From: Microbacterium trichothecenolyticum
GTDB taxonomy: Bacteria > Actinomycetota > Actinomycetes > Actinomycetales > Microbacteriaceae
Direction: 5' to 3'
Assembly (NCBI RefSeq): GCF_000956465.1
Contig: NZ_JYJA01000034.1
Span: forward strand, 124,001 to 188,000
Length of the DNA stretch: 64,000 nucleotides
Shown here: piece by piece, positions 24,584 to 33,529 of the stretch
How positions within the stretch are numbered: the first letter of the stretch is position 1
Layout: each line of letters begins with the position of its first letter
The notes under the pieces: generated by a model
What the model was told of the DNA's origin: nothing
Databases searched by the model: none
Seen by the model: the letters and a program-made list of their open reading frames with translations, nothing else
Made by a program: the position numbers and the translations under genes

Positions 24584-25351
24584 TCAGTCGGTCGGCACCG
24601 TCACGATTCGCCAGACGGATGCCTCGCCCACCGGCTCGACCGATTCCAGTGCAGGGCCGAGACCGATGTCGACAAGGACGATGTCGCCGGCGAGTTCGGG
24701 GCCGCGACCGGTGACGAGTCCCACCTTCACCGCGCCGAACGTGACGGTGACGGATGCTGCGAGCACGGCGTCGTCGGAGACGCCGGTGTCGGGGTGCAGA
24801 CCGCTGGGGATGTCGACGGCGATGACCCGCGGCATCCGTCCCCCTCGCCGGAGGTCGTCGCGGATCGCCGTGACCGCACCGCGGGCTCTGCCGCGCAGGG
24901 CCGGATCGCTCGCGGCGCCGATCCCGAGGATGCCATCGACCACGAGGGCGTAGTGGCGCACGGCGTCGTCGACCTCGGGGAGGTCGACGCGGCGGACTCC
25001 GGCGGCGACCGCGGTGGCGAGGGCGGTGACGTGGAACCGCTCCGAGACGAGGAGCGCGTCGACATCGGCGATGCGGGAGAGGTGCGCGGCGGCGTAGAGG
25101 GCGTCGCCGCCGTTGTCGCCGGAGCCCACGAGCACCAGCACGCGTGGTCGCAGCGCCACCGGAGTCTCCCGGATCACGGGTTCGAGCACGCCGGTCAACG
25201 TGACGACGGTCTCGGGCATCGCGAGTTCGGCGCGCACGACGTCGGCGAGAGCCGCGGCGGCGCGGTGCATGAGCGGGACTCCGCGGTCCAGCAGGGGGCG
25301 TTCCGCCGCACGCACCTGGTCGGCGGTGAAGGTGGGAACGCGCTCGCTCAT
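24584..25351 (-). CDS. nnrE: NAD(P)H-hydrate epimerase (YjeF N-terminal domain)
   Basis: A 255-residue YjeF_N protein that interconverts R and S forms of hydrated NAD(P)H for repair by a dehydratase. The nucleotide-binding motif VLVLVGSGDNGGDALYAAAHL and the VVDGILGIG segment with catalytic Asp are present. In many bacteria the dehydratase is fused; here only the epimerase domain is present. ATG 25351 overlaps the stop of the YihY gene by 4 bases (ATGA), so both are in one operon. Confidence 0.88.
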   Translation of the reverse strand: MSERVPTFTADQVRAAERPLLDRGVPLMHRAAAALADVVRAELAMPETVVTLTGVLEPVIRETPVALRPRVLVLVGSGDNGGDALYAAAHLSRIADVDALLVSERFHVTALATAVAAGVRRVDLPEVDDAVRHYALVVDGILGIGAASDPALRGRARGAVTAIRDDLRRGGRMPRVIAVDIPSGLHPDTGVSDDAVLAASVTVTFGAVKVGLVTGRGPELAGDIVLVDIGLGPALESVEPVGEASVWRIVTVPTD

Positions 25352-26370
25352 GTCGCCTGGCGTTCTCGCGCGGCGAGCTTCTCGCGCTCGACGTCGGCGC
25401 GCGCGTGCTCGAGCTCTTCGGTGGTCACGCGCACAGCATCCTCCGCTTGACGCACACGTCGCAAGGCGAACGTCGGGGATCCGAACCGCTCGCGGACGCG
25501 GTCGACGCGCTGACGTTCAGTCACGATGATCCAGGTCGACGCGAGGAGTATGACCTGCGCCGAGAGGTTCAGCCACAGCAGCAGCGCGATGAGCGAGGCG
25601 AACGAGGCGAGCAGCGGGTTCGACCCCGCACCGGCGACGAAGAGGGACGAGAGCTGCTGCAGCACCGTGAGCCCTACAGCGCCGATGAGCGCGCCCGACC
25701 ACAGCGAGCCGGGGCGGGCTTTGATCCCGCTGAGCGACACGAACGCGACGGCGACGATCGCCACGTCGAGGAGGAACACGACGACGATCGAGACGGAGCG
25801 GGTGGCGAAGTCGGCGACTCCGGTGTGACCGATGCCGAGCCAGTCGAGCACCGCGCCGACGAACGAGGTGCCGATGAACGTCGCGCCGGCGGACAGCACG
25901 AAGCCGCCGCCGATGGCGATGGCGAGGAGGAGGTTGCGCAGGATCACCCAGATCCAGAAGACGTCGTCGTGCACCTTGTCGGCGAGCGTGCGCAGGGCGA
26001 CGCGCAGCGAGCCGATGGCGCCGATCGCCGCGCCCACAAGGCCGACGAGCGCGATGATGCCGGTGATGGTGAGGCCTGCCGGTGCTTCGATCGTGGAGAC
26101 GTCGATGATGCCGTCGTCTCCGGTTCCGAGCAGGCCGGGGATCGCAGCATCCACCGCATCGATCAACGATTGCCACGCCGCAGGGTTGTCGGCGAGCCAT
26201 ACGGAGGCGAACGAGAAGCCGAGCAGCACTCCCGCGAACACCGAGAACAGCGACCGGTACGTGATGCTGTCGGAGAGCATGGGACCGCGGCGTTCGAGGT
26301 AGTGGAACCAGACGCGCACGGGTCGGAGGGAGAGTGCCCAGGCCGTCAGCTTCGCGATCAGGTCCGCCAT
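25348..26370 (-). CDS. YihY/BrkB-family inner membrane protein
   Basis: A 340-residue integral membrane protein of the YihY (formerly RNase BN-like) family, with the typical DSITYRSLFSVFAGVLLGFSFA segment, about six membrane helices and a charged C-terminal tail (ARADVEREKLAARERQAT). It is not a nuclease; the family role is unsettled. ATG 26370 is preceded by TAGGGT on the minus strand (26382-26377) with a 6-base spacer, a leaderless start divergent from pilB. Confidence 0.85.
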   Translation of the reverse strand: MADLIAKLTAWALSLRPVRVWFHYLERRGPMLSDSITYRSLFSVFAGVLLGFSFASVWLADNPAAWQSLIDAVDAAIPGLLGTGDDGIIDVSTIEAPAGLTITGIIALVGLVGAAIGAIGSLRVALRTLADKVHDDVFWIWVILRNLLLAIAIGGGFVLSAGATFIGTSFVGAVLDWLGIGHTGVADFATRSVSIVVVFLLDVAIVAVAFVSLSGIKARPGSLWSGALIGAVGLTVLQQLSSLFVAGAGSNPLLASFASLIALLLWLNLSAQVILLASTWIIVTERQRVDRVRERFGSPTFALRRVRQAEDAVRVTTEELEHARADVEREKLAARERQAT

Positions 26371-26455
26371 GGCACGACCCTATCGAGCACGCACGGACGA
26401 GCAGCCCAGGGTTGACGTGCGCCACATAGTATGTCCCTGGGATAGGGGTGTTGCA

Positions 26456-27122
26456 GTGAGAGGTCTCGCACAGACGCTGGTGCTCACAGGAGCGGTCAGA
26501 GCCGCCGACATGTCGGCCGCCCTCGCCCAGGTGGGCGAAGGTCCGGAGCTGCAGCGACTGCTGGTGAGCTCGAAGCTGGTCACCGAGAGCCAGGTCGCCG
26601 AGGCGATCGCTCTTCACACCGGCCACCGGTACGTCGACCTCGCCGAGATGCCGCTCGACCCGAACGTGGTCGCCCTCGTCCCCGGCACCCTGTGCCGCAA
26701 GTACGGTCTCATCCCCGTGGACCGACGCGGCGAACGTCTGACCGTGGGCGTGCTCGACCCGACCGACATCGTCGCGCTCGATGACGTCGCCTCGATCACG
26801 GATCTCTTCGTCGAGCCTGTCGTCGTCGCCGAAGACGCGCTGCTGAACATGTTCGAGCGGTTCCTGCGCTCGGACGAAGAGCTCAGTGAGCTGTCGATGA
26901 CGATCGAGGAGTCGAGCGAGTCCAACCAGGCCGCGTTCACCGAGAGCCTGGAGGAGCAGGACGACACCGCCCCCACCGTGCGATTCGTGAACCTGCTGAT
27001 CGCGCAGGCGATCAACGACCGCGCGAGCGACATCCACGTCGAGCCCGGCGAGAAGCAGCTGACCGTGCGGTTCCGCATCGACGGCGTGCTGCACGAGATG
27101 CAGAAGGCCGACCGCGCCATCC
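26456..27122 (+). pseudogene. pilB: Truncated type IV pilus assembly ATPase PilB (N-terminal 222 codons)
   Basis: The reading frame starts at GTG 26456, 7 bases after TAGGGG (26443-26448). It encodes the MshEN-type N-domain (SKLVTESQVAEAIALHTGHRYVDLAEMPLDPNVVALVPGTLCRKYGLIPV). It then enters the secretion-ATPase domain (AQAINDRASDIHVEPGEKQLTVRFRIDGVLHEMQKADRAI). At about 27121-27126 homology stops and the DNA continues as the reverse strand of pilM. Walker A, Asp box, Walker B and the zinc site are all missing, so no functional PilB can be made. The frame runs on through unrelated codons to 27250. Confidence 0.85.
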
Positions 27123-27444
27123 GGGCAGGAGGTCCTGTACCTGGCATGGCAGGGCCTCTCGCAGCAGATCAGGCCGCATCGCCTGGGTCGTGTATTCGCG
27201 CACCAGGATGCGCCGGCTGGCGACGCCGAGCACGGCATCCTTGCTCCTGAACTTCGCTCCGGTCCACAGCTGCCGGAGCGCGACCGCGGAAGGCGCCCGG
27301 GTCGAGCACCTCCGAGTCGCGCGCTGCCTCGGGCGGCAGCGGCACTTCGCCGTACGCGACGAGCTGGGGTGTGCGACCGAGCGAGATCTCCGCTGCGCGG
27401 ACGCTCTCTTCGGTCACCTCCAGCCCGACAATCGTCTTCCCCAT
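27123..27444 (-). pseudogene. pilM: Truncated, frameshifted PilM (N-terminal fragment)
   Basis: From ATG 27444 (AGGGG site upstream) the frame reads MGKTIVGLEVTEESVRAAEI and then SLGRTPQLVAYGEVPLPPEA, the start of a PilM actin-like protein. Near 27285-27300 the frame changes: the continuation (AVALRQLWTGAKFRSKDAV, then RRILVREYTTQAMRPDLL) is in the next frame. The fragment ends with ALPCQVQDLLP at about 27123, where pilB sequence begins in the opposite direction. It keeps only about 105 of the usual 350 residues. Confidence 0.8.
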
Positions 27445-27473
27445 GATTTCCCCTTCCCCAAAGACCGTCGGCG

Positions 27474-28358
27474 TCACGCGCCGACGAAAAGATCCACGTA
27501 CCACTTGCCGACGGCTTCGCCGGCGAAAACACCTGTCCAGGCTCCGAGGAGCATCCAGGGTCCGAACGGAATGGCGGTCTTGCGACCGGCTCGGCGCAAC
27601 AGCAGGAGCGCGATACCGAACACTCCCCCGTACAAGAAGGCCGCGAACGCCCCCACAGCGAGCGCGCCCCAGCCGAGCCAGCCGAGGTAGATGCCGATCA
27701 CCCCGGCGAGCTTGACGTCTCCCCCGCCCATGCCGCCGGGCCGTGCGGCGCGCAGCAGGAAGTAGAAGAGGTACAGCACCACCATGCCGACACCGGCGCC
27801 GAGCAGCAGTCCCCACTCGCCTGTCAGCCAGGCGGCGACGGTGAACAGGATGCCGGACACGAGATAGCCCGGCAGAACGATGCTGTTCGGGAGACGGTGG
27901 GTGTCGAGGTCGATGAGCGTGAGGACGATCGAGATCGCCGCGAAGTACAGGTAGGCGACGATGACAAGACCAAGCGCCCAGAGGTCGGCGGGACGGACGA
28001 TGCCGTCCACAGCCGGCAGGAGCAGGTACTCCGGCAGGTTCATGCCGAGAAGACCTTCGTAGGCCACAAGGCACCACCACGTCACGGCGGCGAACGCGAT
28101 GCCTGTAACCGCCTCGACGATCGGGCAACGCGCCGAGATCGGCGCGTTGCAGTTCGCGCATTTGCCTCGGAGGGCGATCCAGCCGAGCACCGGGACGTTG
28201 CGCCACGGCTCTATCGGTGCGTCGCAATGCGGGCAACGGCTCTCCCGCATCAGCGAGACCTTCGCCGGCACGCGGTAGGCGACAACATTGAGGAACGACC
28301 CGACAAGGAGTCCGAGGATCCCCGCGATGACGACGAGGAAGATGGTGAGGGATGTCAT
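27474..28358 (-). CDS. pilD: Type IV prepilin peptidase / N-methyltransferase
   Basis: A 294-residue polytopic membrane protease that cleaves prepilin leaders and methylates the new N-terminus. The cytosolic N-terminal loop has two CxxC pairs (CPHC, CANC), and the aspartates lie in LTLIDLDTHRLPN and GMGGGDVKLAG, the GxGD protease site. About eight helices. It appears intact although both flanking genes are broken. ATG 28358 is 3 bases after the stop of the pilX-like reading frame. Confidence 0.93.
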   Translation of the reverse strand: MTSLTIFLVVIAGILGLLVGSFLNVVAYRVPAKVSLMRESRCPHCDAPIEPWRNVPVLGWIALRGKCANCNAPISARCPIVEAVTGIAFAAVTWWCLVAYEGLLGMNLPEYLLLPAVDGIVRPADLWALGLVIVAYLYFAAISIVLTLIDLDTHRLPNSIVLPGYLVSGILFTVAAWLTGEWGLLLGAGVGMVVLYLFYFLLRAARPGGMGGGDVKLAGVIGIYLGWLGWGALAVGAFAAFLYGGVFGIALLLLRRAGRKTAIPFGPWMLLGAWTGVFAGEAVGKWYVDLFVGA

Positions 28359-28361
28359 GCG

Positions 28362-29320
28362 CTAACGCTCCGTCTGGTAGACGAGTTCGGTGTTGTCGAG
28401 ATCGATCCACTTCGTCGCGGCCTTCAGCCAGGTGAGCGTGGGGTCGAAGACCGGGTCGGACGGGCTGTTCGGCGTACGCGTGCCGGGCGCGCGGTCCACG
28501 TCGTCCCGACCGTGATGCTGTTGCGGCTGGTGAGCGATCCGGTGACCGATGCCTGCGTGCTCCCCTTCGCCGAGATCGACCCGTCGATCAGAGCCCCGCC
28601 GTTCGATGAGATCGAGGCGTAACCGTTGGTCGTGATGTCGCCGTAAACCTTCGGTGCCTGGCTATTGCTCGTGACGTTGCCGTTCGACCAGATGTCGCCG
28701 TTGATCACGCAGTTGTTCGAGAGGGATGTCGTACCCTCCAGCACGTAGAGATCACCCGTCAACGTTCCGTCGATGTTGCACGCCCAGTTGCCGTCGCGCA
28801 GAACGAGGTCGCCCGTGTAGTGCGCGACTCCGGCGGTGAAGCCCCCGGAGAAGTAAGTAACGACGCCACCGGGCTGCTGCGAGTAGGTGACCTGCCAGGG
28901 ATACACCGAGTCGATCGTCACTGTTGAGCCGCCAGTACCGGTGCCGGTGGACTTGATCACGACGTAGTCAGTGGACGACGTGGGGCAGCCGGCAGTCAGG
29001 CCATTCGACGACGTCGGACGATCTCCTGTGTTGTCCGGGTACGGGTAGATCGTCGTATCGTAAGTCGGGTCGGTTCCCGTGAAATGCGTGGCGGAGCAAG
29101 AAGCCATCGTCGCCATCGCGACGTCGCGTCCGGATTCTGCGGCGATGAACGCCTGTGTCTGACCCTTGTTCGTTGCGTTCGCGCGGATCGTGAAGAGGAC
29201 CGATGCAGCGATGAGACTCGCGATGACGAAACCGACAAGCATCACGATGGCGATGGTCACGAGGACTGCGCCGTCGTCGTTGCTTCTCGCACGACGGAGA
29301 GACTGATTGATCACCAACAT
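28362..29320 (-). pseudogene. PilX-like minor pilin / bactofilin-like repeat protein, frameshifted
   Basis: From ATG 29320 (overlapping the pilV-like stop by 10 bases) the frame encodes a PilX-type N-terminus (NDDGAVLVTIAIVMLVGFVIASLI and QAFIAAESGRDVAMATM). A beta-rich region with bactofilin-like turns follows (GDLYVLEGTTSL, VINGDIWSNGNVTS, VYGDITTNG, LIDGSISAKG). Near 28480-28500 the frame breaks. The main frame hits a stop at 28424, while a sensible C-terminus (PSDPVFDPTLTWLKAATKW, then IDLDNTELVYQTER) lies in another frame ending at 28362. A one- or two-base indel explains this. Confidence 0.75.
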
Positions 29321-29844
29321 GGCAAGCTCACTCCTGTTGCTGTCGACCGCGCCGCGGCCTCTCCCGAAAACCGCACCGGTGCGGAATCGGTCTCGATGTC
29401 GAATGTATAGGTGACGACGTCGCCGTTCTCGACGAAGAACGGCGTCGATGCGTACTGTGCAATGCCGTTCTCCCACCTTGCCCAGTCCGACGCCAGCGCG
29501 GGCAGAGCCCCGGATGAGGTAGTAAAGCGAGCGTCGCCGTCCTTTAATAGAGAAGCTTGGCAGGCAAGATTTCCGCCCAAAGATGTGCGTACGCGCAATT
29601 CTGTGCCCGTTGCATCGTCCACATCGAAGTCGAGCGCGTTTCCGCAGTCCGGATTCTCTCGAATCCCTTCGATCACGGAGTTGAGTTCCCGCGTCGCCGT
29701 CGCGGTCGCCGCCTGCTGGGAGGAGTACTGAATCCCCTGCCACAGCGCTGGAAGGATGGCGACCGCGATGATCGCAAGCAAGATCATCCCAATGATGATC
29801 TCGATCATCCCGAGGCCTTCGTCGGACGCAGTCGGTCGCCTCAT
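29311..29844 (-). CDS. PilV-like minor prepilin
   Basis: A 177-residue prepilin-like protein. The leader RRPTASDEG is followed by LGMIEIIIGMILLAIIAVAILPALW, a class III-type cleavage site (after Gly, with Glu at +5) and pilin helix. A soluble domain with a Cys pair (NPDCGNALDF, NLACQASLL) follows. It lies between the major pilin and the PilX-like gene. With PilB lost it is probably unused. Confidence 0.8.
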   Translation of the reverse strand: MRRPTASDEGLGMIEIIIGMILLAIIAVAILPALWQGIQYSSQQAATATATRELNSVIEGIRENPDCGNALDFDVDDATGTELRVRTSLGGNLACQASLLKDGDARFTTSSGALPALASDWARWENGIAQYASTPFFVENGDVVTYTFDIETDSAPVRFSGEAAARSTATGVSLPCW

Positions 29845-29881
29845 CAGCGCACCTCCCCAAGTGTCAAAGTCTCCACGACAA

Positions 29882-29912
29882 CCGGGCCACGAGGGCCGGG
29901 GCTGTGGCCCGG
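29882..29912 (-). terminator. Hairpin between pilA and the minor pilin genes
   Basis: CCGGGCCAC (29882-29890) pairs with GTGGCCCGG (29904-29912) around a 13-nt GC-rich loop, 26 bases beyond the pilA stop on the minus strand. It probably acts as a partial terminator that makes pilA the most abundant message. Confidence 0.6.
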
Positions 29913-29937
29913 CCCTAGCGCGGTCGCTACGTCGCGG

Positions 29938-30351
29938 CTACGGCGCCGCTGTCACGGACTGCGAAGCAGCGGTGCACGCGGGGCCTGCAGAAACCTTCTT
30001 GTTGAACCCGGTTGCCGTAACGCAAACGGCGTCCACGGTTGCCGGAACCGAGGCCTCGCTGAGAACGATCTCAGTCGTCGAGCCCTTGGTGATTGCCGAA
30101 GCTGCAGTCGAATTCGCGTCGCTGTCCGCAATAGCGGCAGCAACGGCGGTGGCGCCGCTGGCGGCGGCCGCCTTCAACGCGTTGTCCTGCGCGGTCGACT
30201 GGATGTTGCCGAAGATCGGAATCGCGATTGCGACAAGAATGCCGAGAATCACAACGACGATGATGAGCTCGATGAGGGAGAAGCCTTCTTCGCCCTCTTC
30301 TTCGCGACGACGGTTCGCCGACTCAATGTAGTTCTTGATAGTTGCACGCAT
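29938..30351 (-). CDS. pilA: Type IV major prepilin (PilA-like)
   Basis: A 137-residue prepilin: leader MRATIKNYIESANRRREEEGEEG, cleavage before FSLIELIIVVVILGILVAIAIPIF (Glu at +5), then an Ala/Ser/Thr-rich head with two Cys near the end (DAVCVTAT, GPACTAAS) that likely form the D-loop disulfide. ATG 30351 has GGGGAGAG upstream; the frame extends to 30429 but without a site. The gene is intact. Confidence 0.9.
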   Translation of the reverse strand: MRATIKNYIESANRRREEEGEEGFSLIELIIVVVILGILVAIAIPIFGNIQSTAQDNALKAAAASGATAVAAAIADSDANSTAASAITKGSTTEIVLSEASVPATVDAVCVTATGFNKKVSAGPACTAASQSVTAAP

Positions 30352-31122
30352 GGCGCGTCTCTCCCCAGTGTGAGTTGAAAGGTCAGCTCTAACCGACCGG
30401 AGCGCGCCAATGCGCCCGGTCTCAAACACCCCAGTAACATTTCCCAGACTCTGTTAGAGCTGGGTTTGAGACACACGCGCAAAGCGTGAATCCCCTCCCG
30501 CCATAGACGGGCTCATTCCCCCAAGCGGGTGTCAACGAAAGCGCGCGCAGTGTTCGCCTAAGAAAGCCTCAGCCAGACCGCGCGAATACCTTGCGTTGCG
30601 GGCCTTTGCCCACCATTCCCCTGGTCGCCCTGCTCACAGCGGGTCGCGGGCATCCGTTGTTCGATTGACGGTGAGGCGGTCCCGATGACGGGGTCGCGGC
30701 GAACAGCGCGGCGGTCGATCAGACAGTTCGGAGGCCCCAGCCCCAACCGGCTTCCGCGGCAGGGGTGGGATCTACGACCCAGCGACGACCCTGACCGCGC
30801 TCGTACGACGGCGCCGGCAGATCGAATACGTGCTGCCCTCACGACCCGCAGCAACGTACAGAGCATCGGTCCCTCGCATCGCGATGAGGTCCCGGACGGC
30901 ACCCGTTCCCGTCTTCGCTGGAAATGCACGTACGAGTTGGCCGAGACGTTGGCCGAGCGGGCGATAGCCGAGGTCGACGCACAGCTCGCGCGCGACAGGA
31001 CGGCTCGAGTGAGGCGGCGGGCGAACTCGACCCGCGCAGCGTGCTGGCATTGTCAGTCTTTCGGGTTCGAAGCTGGCTGGATTTTCTGATCGAATGTCGG
31101 AGGGGCGTCATACGCTACAAAC
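30352..31122. other. 771-bp gap: pilA leader plus unassigned, probably decayed DNA
   Basis: Near pilA a 9-bp inverted repeat GTCTCAAAC (30419-30427) / GTTTGAGAC (30464-30472) brackets likely promoter sequence. From about 30550 to 31090 I see only short overlapping open frames with no family resemblance and unusually even codon positions. In an undisturbed locus pilC, pilT or the rest of pilB would be expected here. The right end holds TACGCT (31111-31116), the -10 of the HNH gene. Confidence 0.5.
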
Positions 31123-32511
31123 GTGAAGATATATTCGAACAGGATCGATGGAGACGCGAGGATCGACGGCGATCCCGAGCTCTTCCTCGACCCGTCGGAT
31201 CTCCTCGAGCCGGGTGAGATCCCGCCGCCCCTCGAACTCGCCGAGCTCGAAACGACGGGCGCCGCGCACGAGGCCGCGATCACCGAGCTCGAGGGCATCG
31301 GCGTGCGAGCGCGACTCCTCATCGCCGACGAGTACGCCGGCATCGCGAATGTGCTGAGGGATGCTGCGGCCTCCCCAGACCCGTGGGTCGGCCCCGATCC
31401 GACACAAGACCACGCATGGCTCGATCCGCAGGGGCGATCGACGGCGGTCGTCCGCGCAGAGCGTCGGAACATCGCCGTGCGCGCCGCGGCGCTGGAGCTC
31501 GCGGTGCGCCTCGGGATATCGGAGAGCATGGTCCGCACCCGCGCTGCGCACGCCGACACACTGCGCGAGCGGTGCCCCCAGATCTGGGAGGCGTTCCGTG
31601 CCGGCCGCGTGAACGAGCGGAACGCTTCGTCAGCAGCACAGCAGGCCGCCACCCTTCCTGCCCGCTCCACCGACGCCTGGGCGAAGTTCGACGAACAGCT
31701 CGCGGGGTCGGCGCAGACGCTCGCGCCAGGAAAGTTCCGTACTCGCGCCAGGGTCGTCCGTGACCGCGTGCACCCTGAGCACATCGATGAGCGACACAAG
31801 CGCGCGAAGGACGAGCGCAACACGTGGTTCCAGCCCGAGCCCGACGGGATGGCTTCCTTCACCGTGTTCACGACCGCCGACAAGGTGATGCTCGTGCAGC
31901 GGTACGCAGAGGCGCACGCGCGGCACCTGCGGGCGCAGGACGGCGAGGAACGCACACTCGCCCAGCTTCGCGCTGACGTGGTGCTCGACCTCATCACCCG
32001 AGGCATGTCGATCCGCACCGAGACGAGCGCCTGGCGTGCGCGTGCGTCTGTCGCGATCACCGTGCCGGTCATGACACTCCTCGGACACGACGACGAGCCC
32101 GCCACGCTCGACGGCTACGGCCCGATCGACACCGACACCGCGCGGCGGCTCGCTGGTGGGGCATCCAGCTGGGTCCGCATCCTCACCCACCCCGTCACCG
32201 GCACGGTTCTGGACGTCGATCGCACTGCGTATCGCGTACCGAAGGCGTTGCAACGGTGGCTCGGGGTTCGCGACCAGGTGTGCACCGGACCCGGATGCCT
32301 GCGATCCGCCCGAGATTGCGACATCGACCACCGCCTCGATTGGCAGTACGGCGGGAAGACCGCTGACACGAACCTCAGTCCGTTATGCGAGCGACATCAC
32401 GTGATCAAGACCAAGAGCAAATGGGTGCTCTACCGCGACGAGGCCACCGGCGCGAAATGGTGGGTCTCACCGACCGCGTTGAAGGTGCCGGTCGATCCGC
32501 CACCCTTCTGA
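31123..32511 (+). CDS. HNH endonuclease-signature protein (DUF222 family)
   Basis: A 462-residue protein with the DUF222-type helical N-terminal region and a C-terminal HNH motif near residues 385-430: CTGPGCLRSARDCDIDHRLDWQYGG, then NLSPLCERHHVIKTKSKW. DUF222-HNH genes are multicopy in many actinobacteria and are spread as homing-like or REP13E12-type units; activity is rarely tested. GTG 31123 follows TACGCT by 6 bases. Its position at the edge of the disrupted pilus locus may be relevant to the rearrangement. Confidence 0.85.
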   Translation: MKIYSNRIDGDARIDGDPELFLDPSDLLEPGEIPPPLELAELETTGAAHEAAITELEGIGVRARLLIADEYAGIANVLRDAAASPDPWVGPDPTQDHAWLDPQGRSTAVVRAERRNIAVRAAALELAVRLGISESMVRTRAAHADTLRERCPQIWEAFRAGRVNERNASSAAQQAATLPARSTDAWAKFDEQLAGSAQTLAPGKFRTRARVVRDRVHPEHIDERHKRAKDERNTWFQPEPDGMASFTVFTTADKVMLVQRYAEAHARHLRAQDGEERTLAQLRADVVLDLITRGMSIRTETSAWRARASVAITVPVMTLLGHDDEPATLDGYGPIDTDTARRLAGGASSWVRILTHPVTGTVLDVDRTAYRVPKALQRWLGVRDQVCTGPGCLRSARDCDIDHRLDWQYGGKTADTNLSPLCERHHVIKTKSKWVLYRDEATGAKWWVSPTALKVPVDPPPF

Positions 32512-32525
32512 GTAACGGCTGCAGC

Positions 32526-33419
32526 TCAGTTCAGGATCGCGAGCGCCTGCTGCGTCGCGACGATCGACAGCCACGCCGCCAACCCGACCGACACCACGAT
32601 CGCGATCCCCGACAGAAGTCTGCTCGTCCGGCGTTGCGTCGCGACGATCAGGCCGCCGATCGCGAGGAAGAACGCACCAGCCGCGAACGCCACGCTGACA
32701 AGACTGACCAGACCCGCGATCGACTCGTTCCAACCGCCGAGCCAGAACACCACCGCGAGGCCACCGAGCGCGGCCACCGCGATCAGCACGATCGACGCAC
32801 GCGCCGGAACGTTCGCCGGCGCTGCCTCGGGCAGCGGCGGACGCATCTCCCCCACGTACGAACTCGACACCGGCTGGTACACGACGGGCATCGGCGGACG
32901 ATCGTCGACCGGAGCCGGACGCCGGGGCGTGATCTGGTCGGGAAAGGTCTCGCCCTTTGCAGCCCCGACCTCGGGTTCCGGCACCGGCACCGGCGCATCG
33001 ACGGATGCCTCGTCCCGCACCTCCGCGGGCTCAGCCAGCGAGGAAGGAGCCGGCCACACGGCGGCGGCCTGCGGCTCCTCGGCGACCGACGGCAGCGCAG
33101 CCGACCCGACGATCCCCGGCGCTTCGCCCACCGCAGTCGCCGAACCCGCAGCATCCGAACCCGCAGCATCCGAACCCGCGGCATCCGGACCCGCGGCATC
33201 CGAATCCGCCCGTCGCGCGCGCGACTGTGCACGACTCAGCGCCGCAGCCGCCGCATCCGCGGCACCCGCGACCTCGATCGCAGCCGTGGCGGCAGCATCC
33301 GTCGCCACCGGACGGTAGTCCTCCGTCCACGCAGCGCCGTCCCACCACCGCAGGCGGTCAGCACGCGAAGCGTCCTCATACCAACCGGGCGGCGGTCCCG
33401 CCTGAGACCCGTCCGACAT
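32526..33419 (-). CDS. DUF2510-containing membrane protein
   Basis: A 297-residue protein. The N-terminus PPPGWYEDASRADRLRWWDGAAWTEDYRP is a DUF2510 domain. A long Ala/Asp/Ser/Pro-rich linker follows, containing a (S/P)DAAG tandem repeat (about 15 bp period, 33139-33206), and two or three helices near the C-terminus (ASIVLIAVAALGGLAVVFWLG and neighbours). The ATG at 33419 has GGGGAG. Function unknown; such proteins are common in Microbacteriaceae. Confidence 0.75.
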   Translation of the reverse strand: MSDGSQAGPPPGWYEDASRADRLRWWDGAAWTEDYRPVATDAAATAAIEVAGAADAAAAALSRAQSRARRADSDAAGPDAAGSDAAGSDAAGSATAVGEAPGIVGSAALPSVAEEPQAAAVWPAPSSLAEPAEVRDEASVDAPVPVPEPEVGAAKGETFPDQITPRRPAPVDDRPPMPVVYQPVSSSYVGEMRPPLPEAAPANVPARASIVLIAVAALGGLAVVFWLGGWNESIAGLVSLVSVAFAAGAFFLAIGGLIVATQRRTSRLLSGIAIVVSVGLAAWLSIVATQQALAILN

Positions 33420-33529
33420 GATGCTCCCCAGCAGAATGATCCTCGAGCGCAAACATACCGGAGCCGCGCGACCCGGACGACCGGATCAAACCCGAGTCTT
33501 ATTTCAATCAAGACCGCTAAACTGAAACA

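Noticed and set aside
28420..28510. Programmed ribosomal frameshift in the pilX-like gene
   Set aside because: There is no slippery run or downstream pseudoknot signal, and neighbouring pil genes are also damaged, so mutation is more likely.
30685..31089. Possible small gene between pilA and the HNH gene
   Set aside because: Open on both strands, with no start context, domain or biased composition; listed as a gap instead.
33139..33206. Short 15-bp tandem repeat as a regulatory array
   Set aside because: It lies in the coding linker of the DUF2510 protein and encodes SDAAG/PDAAG units.
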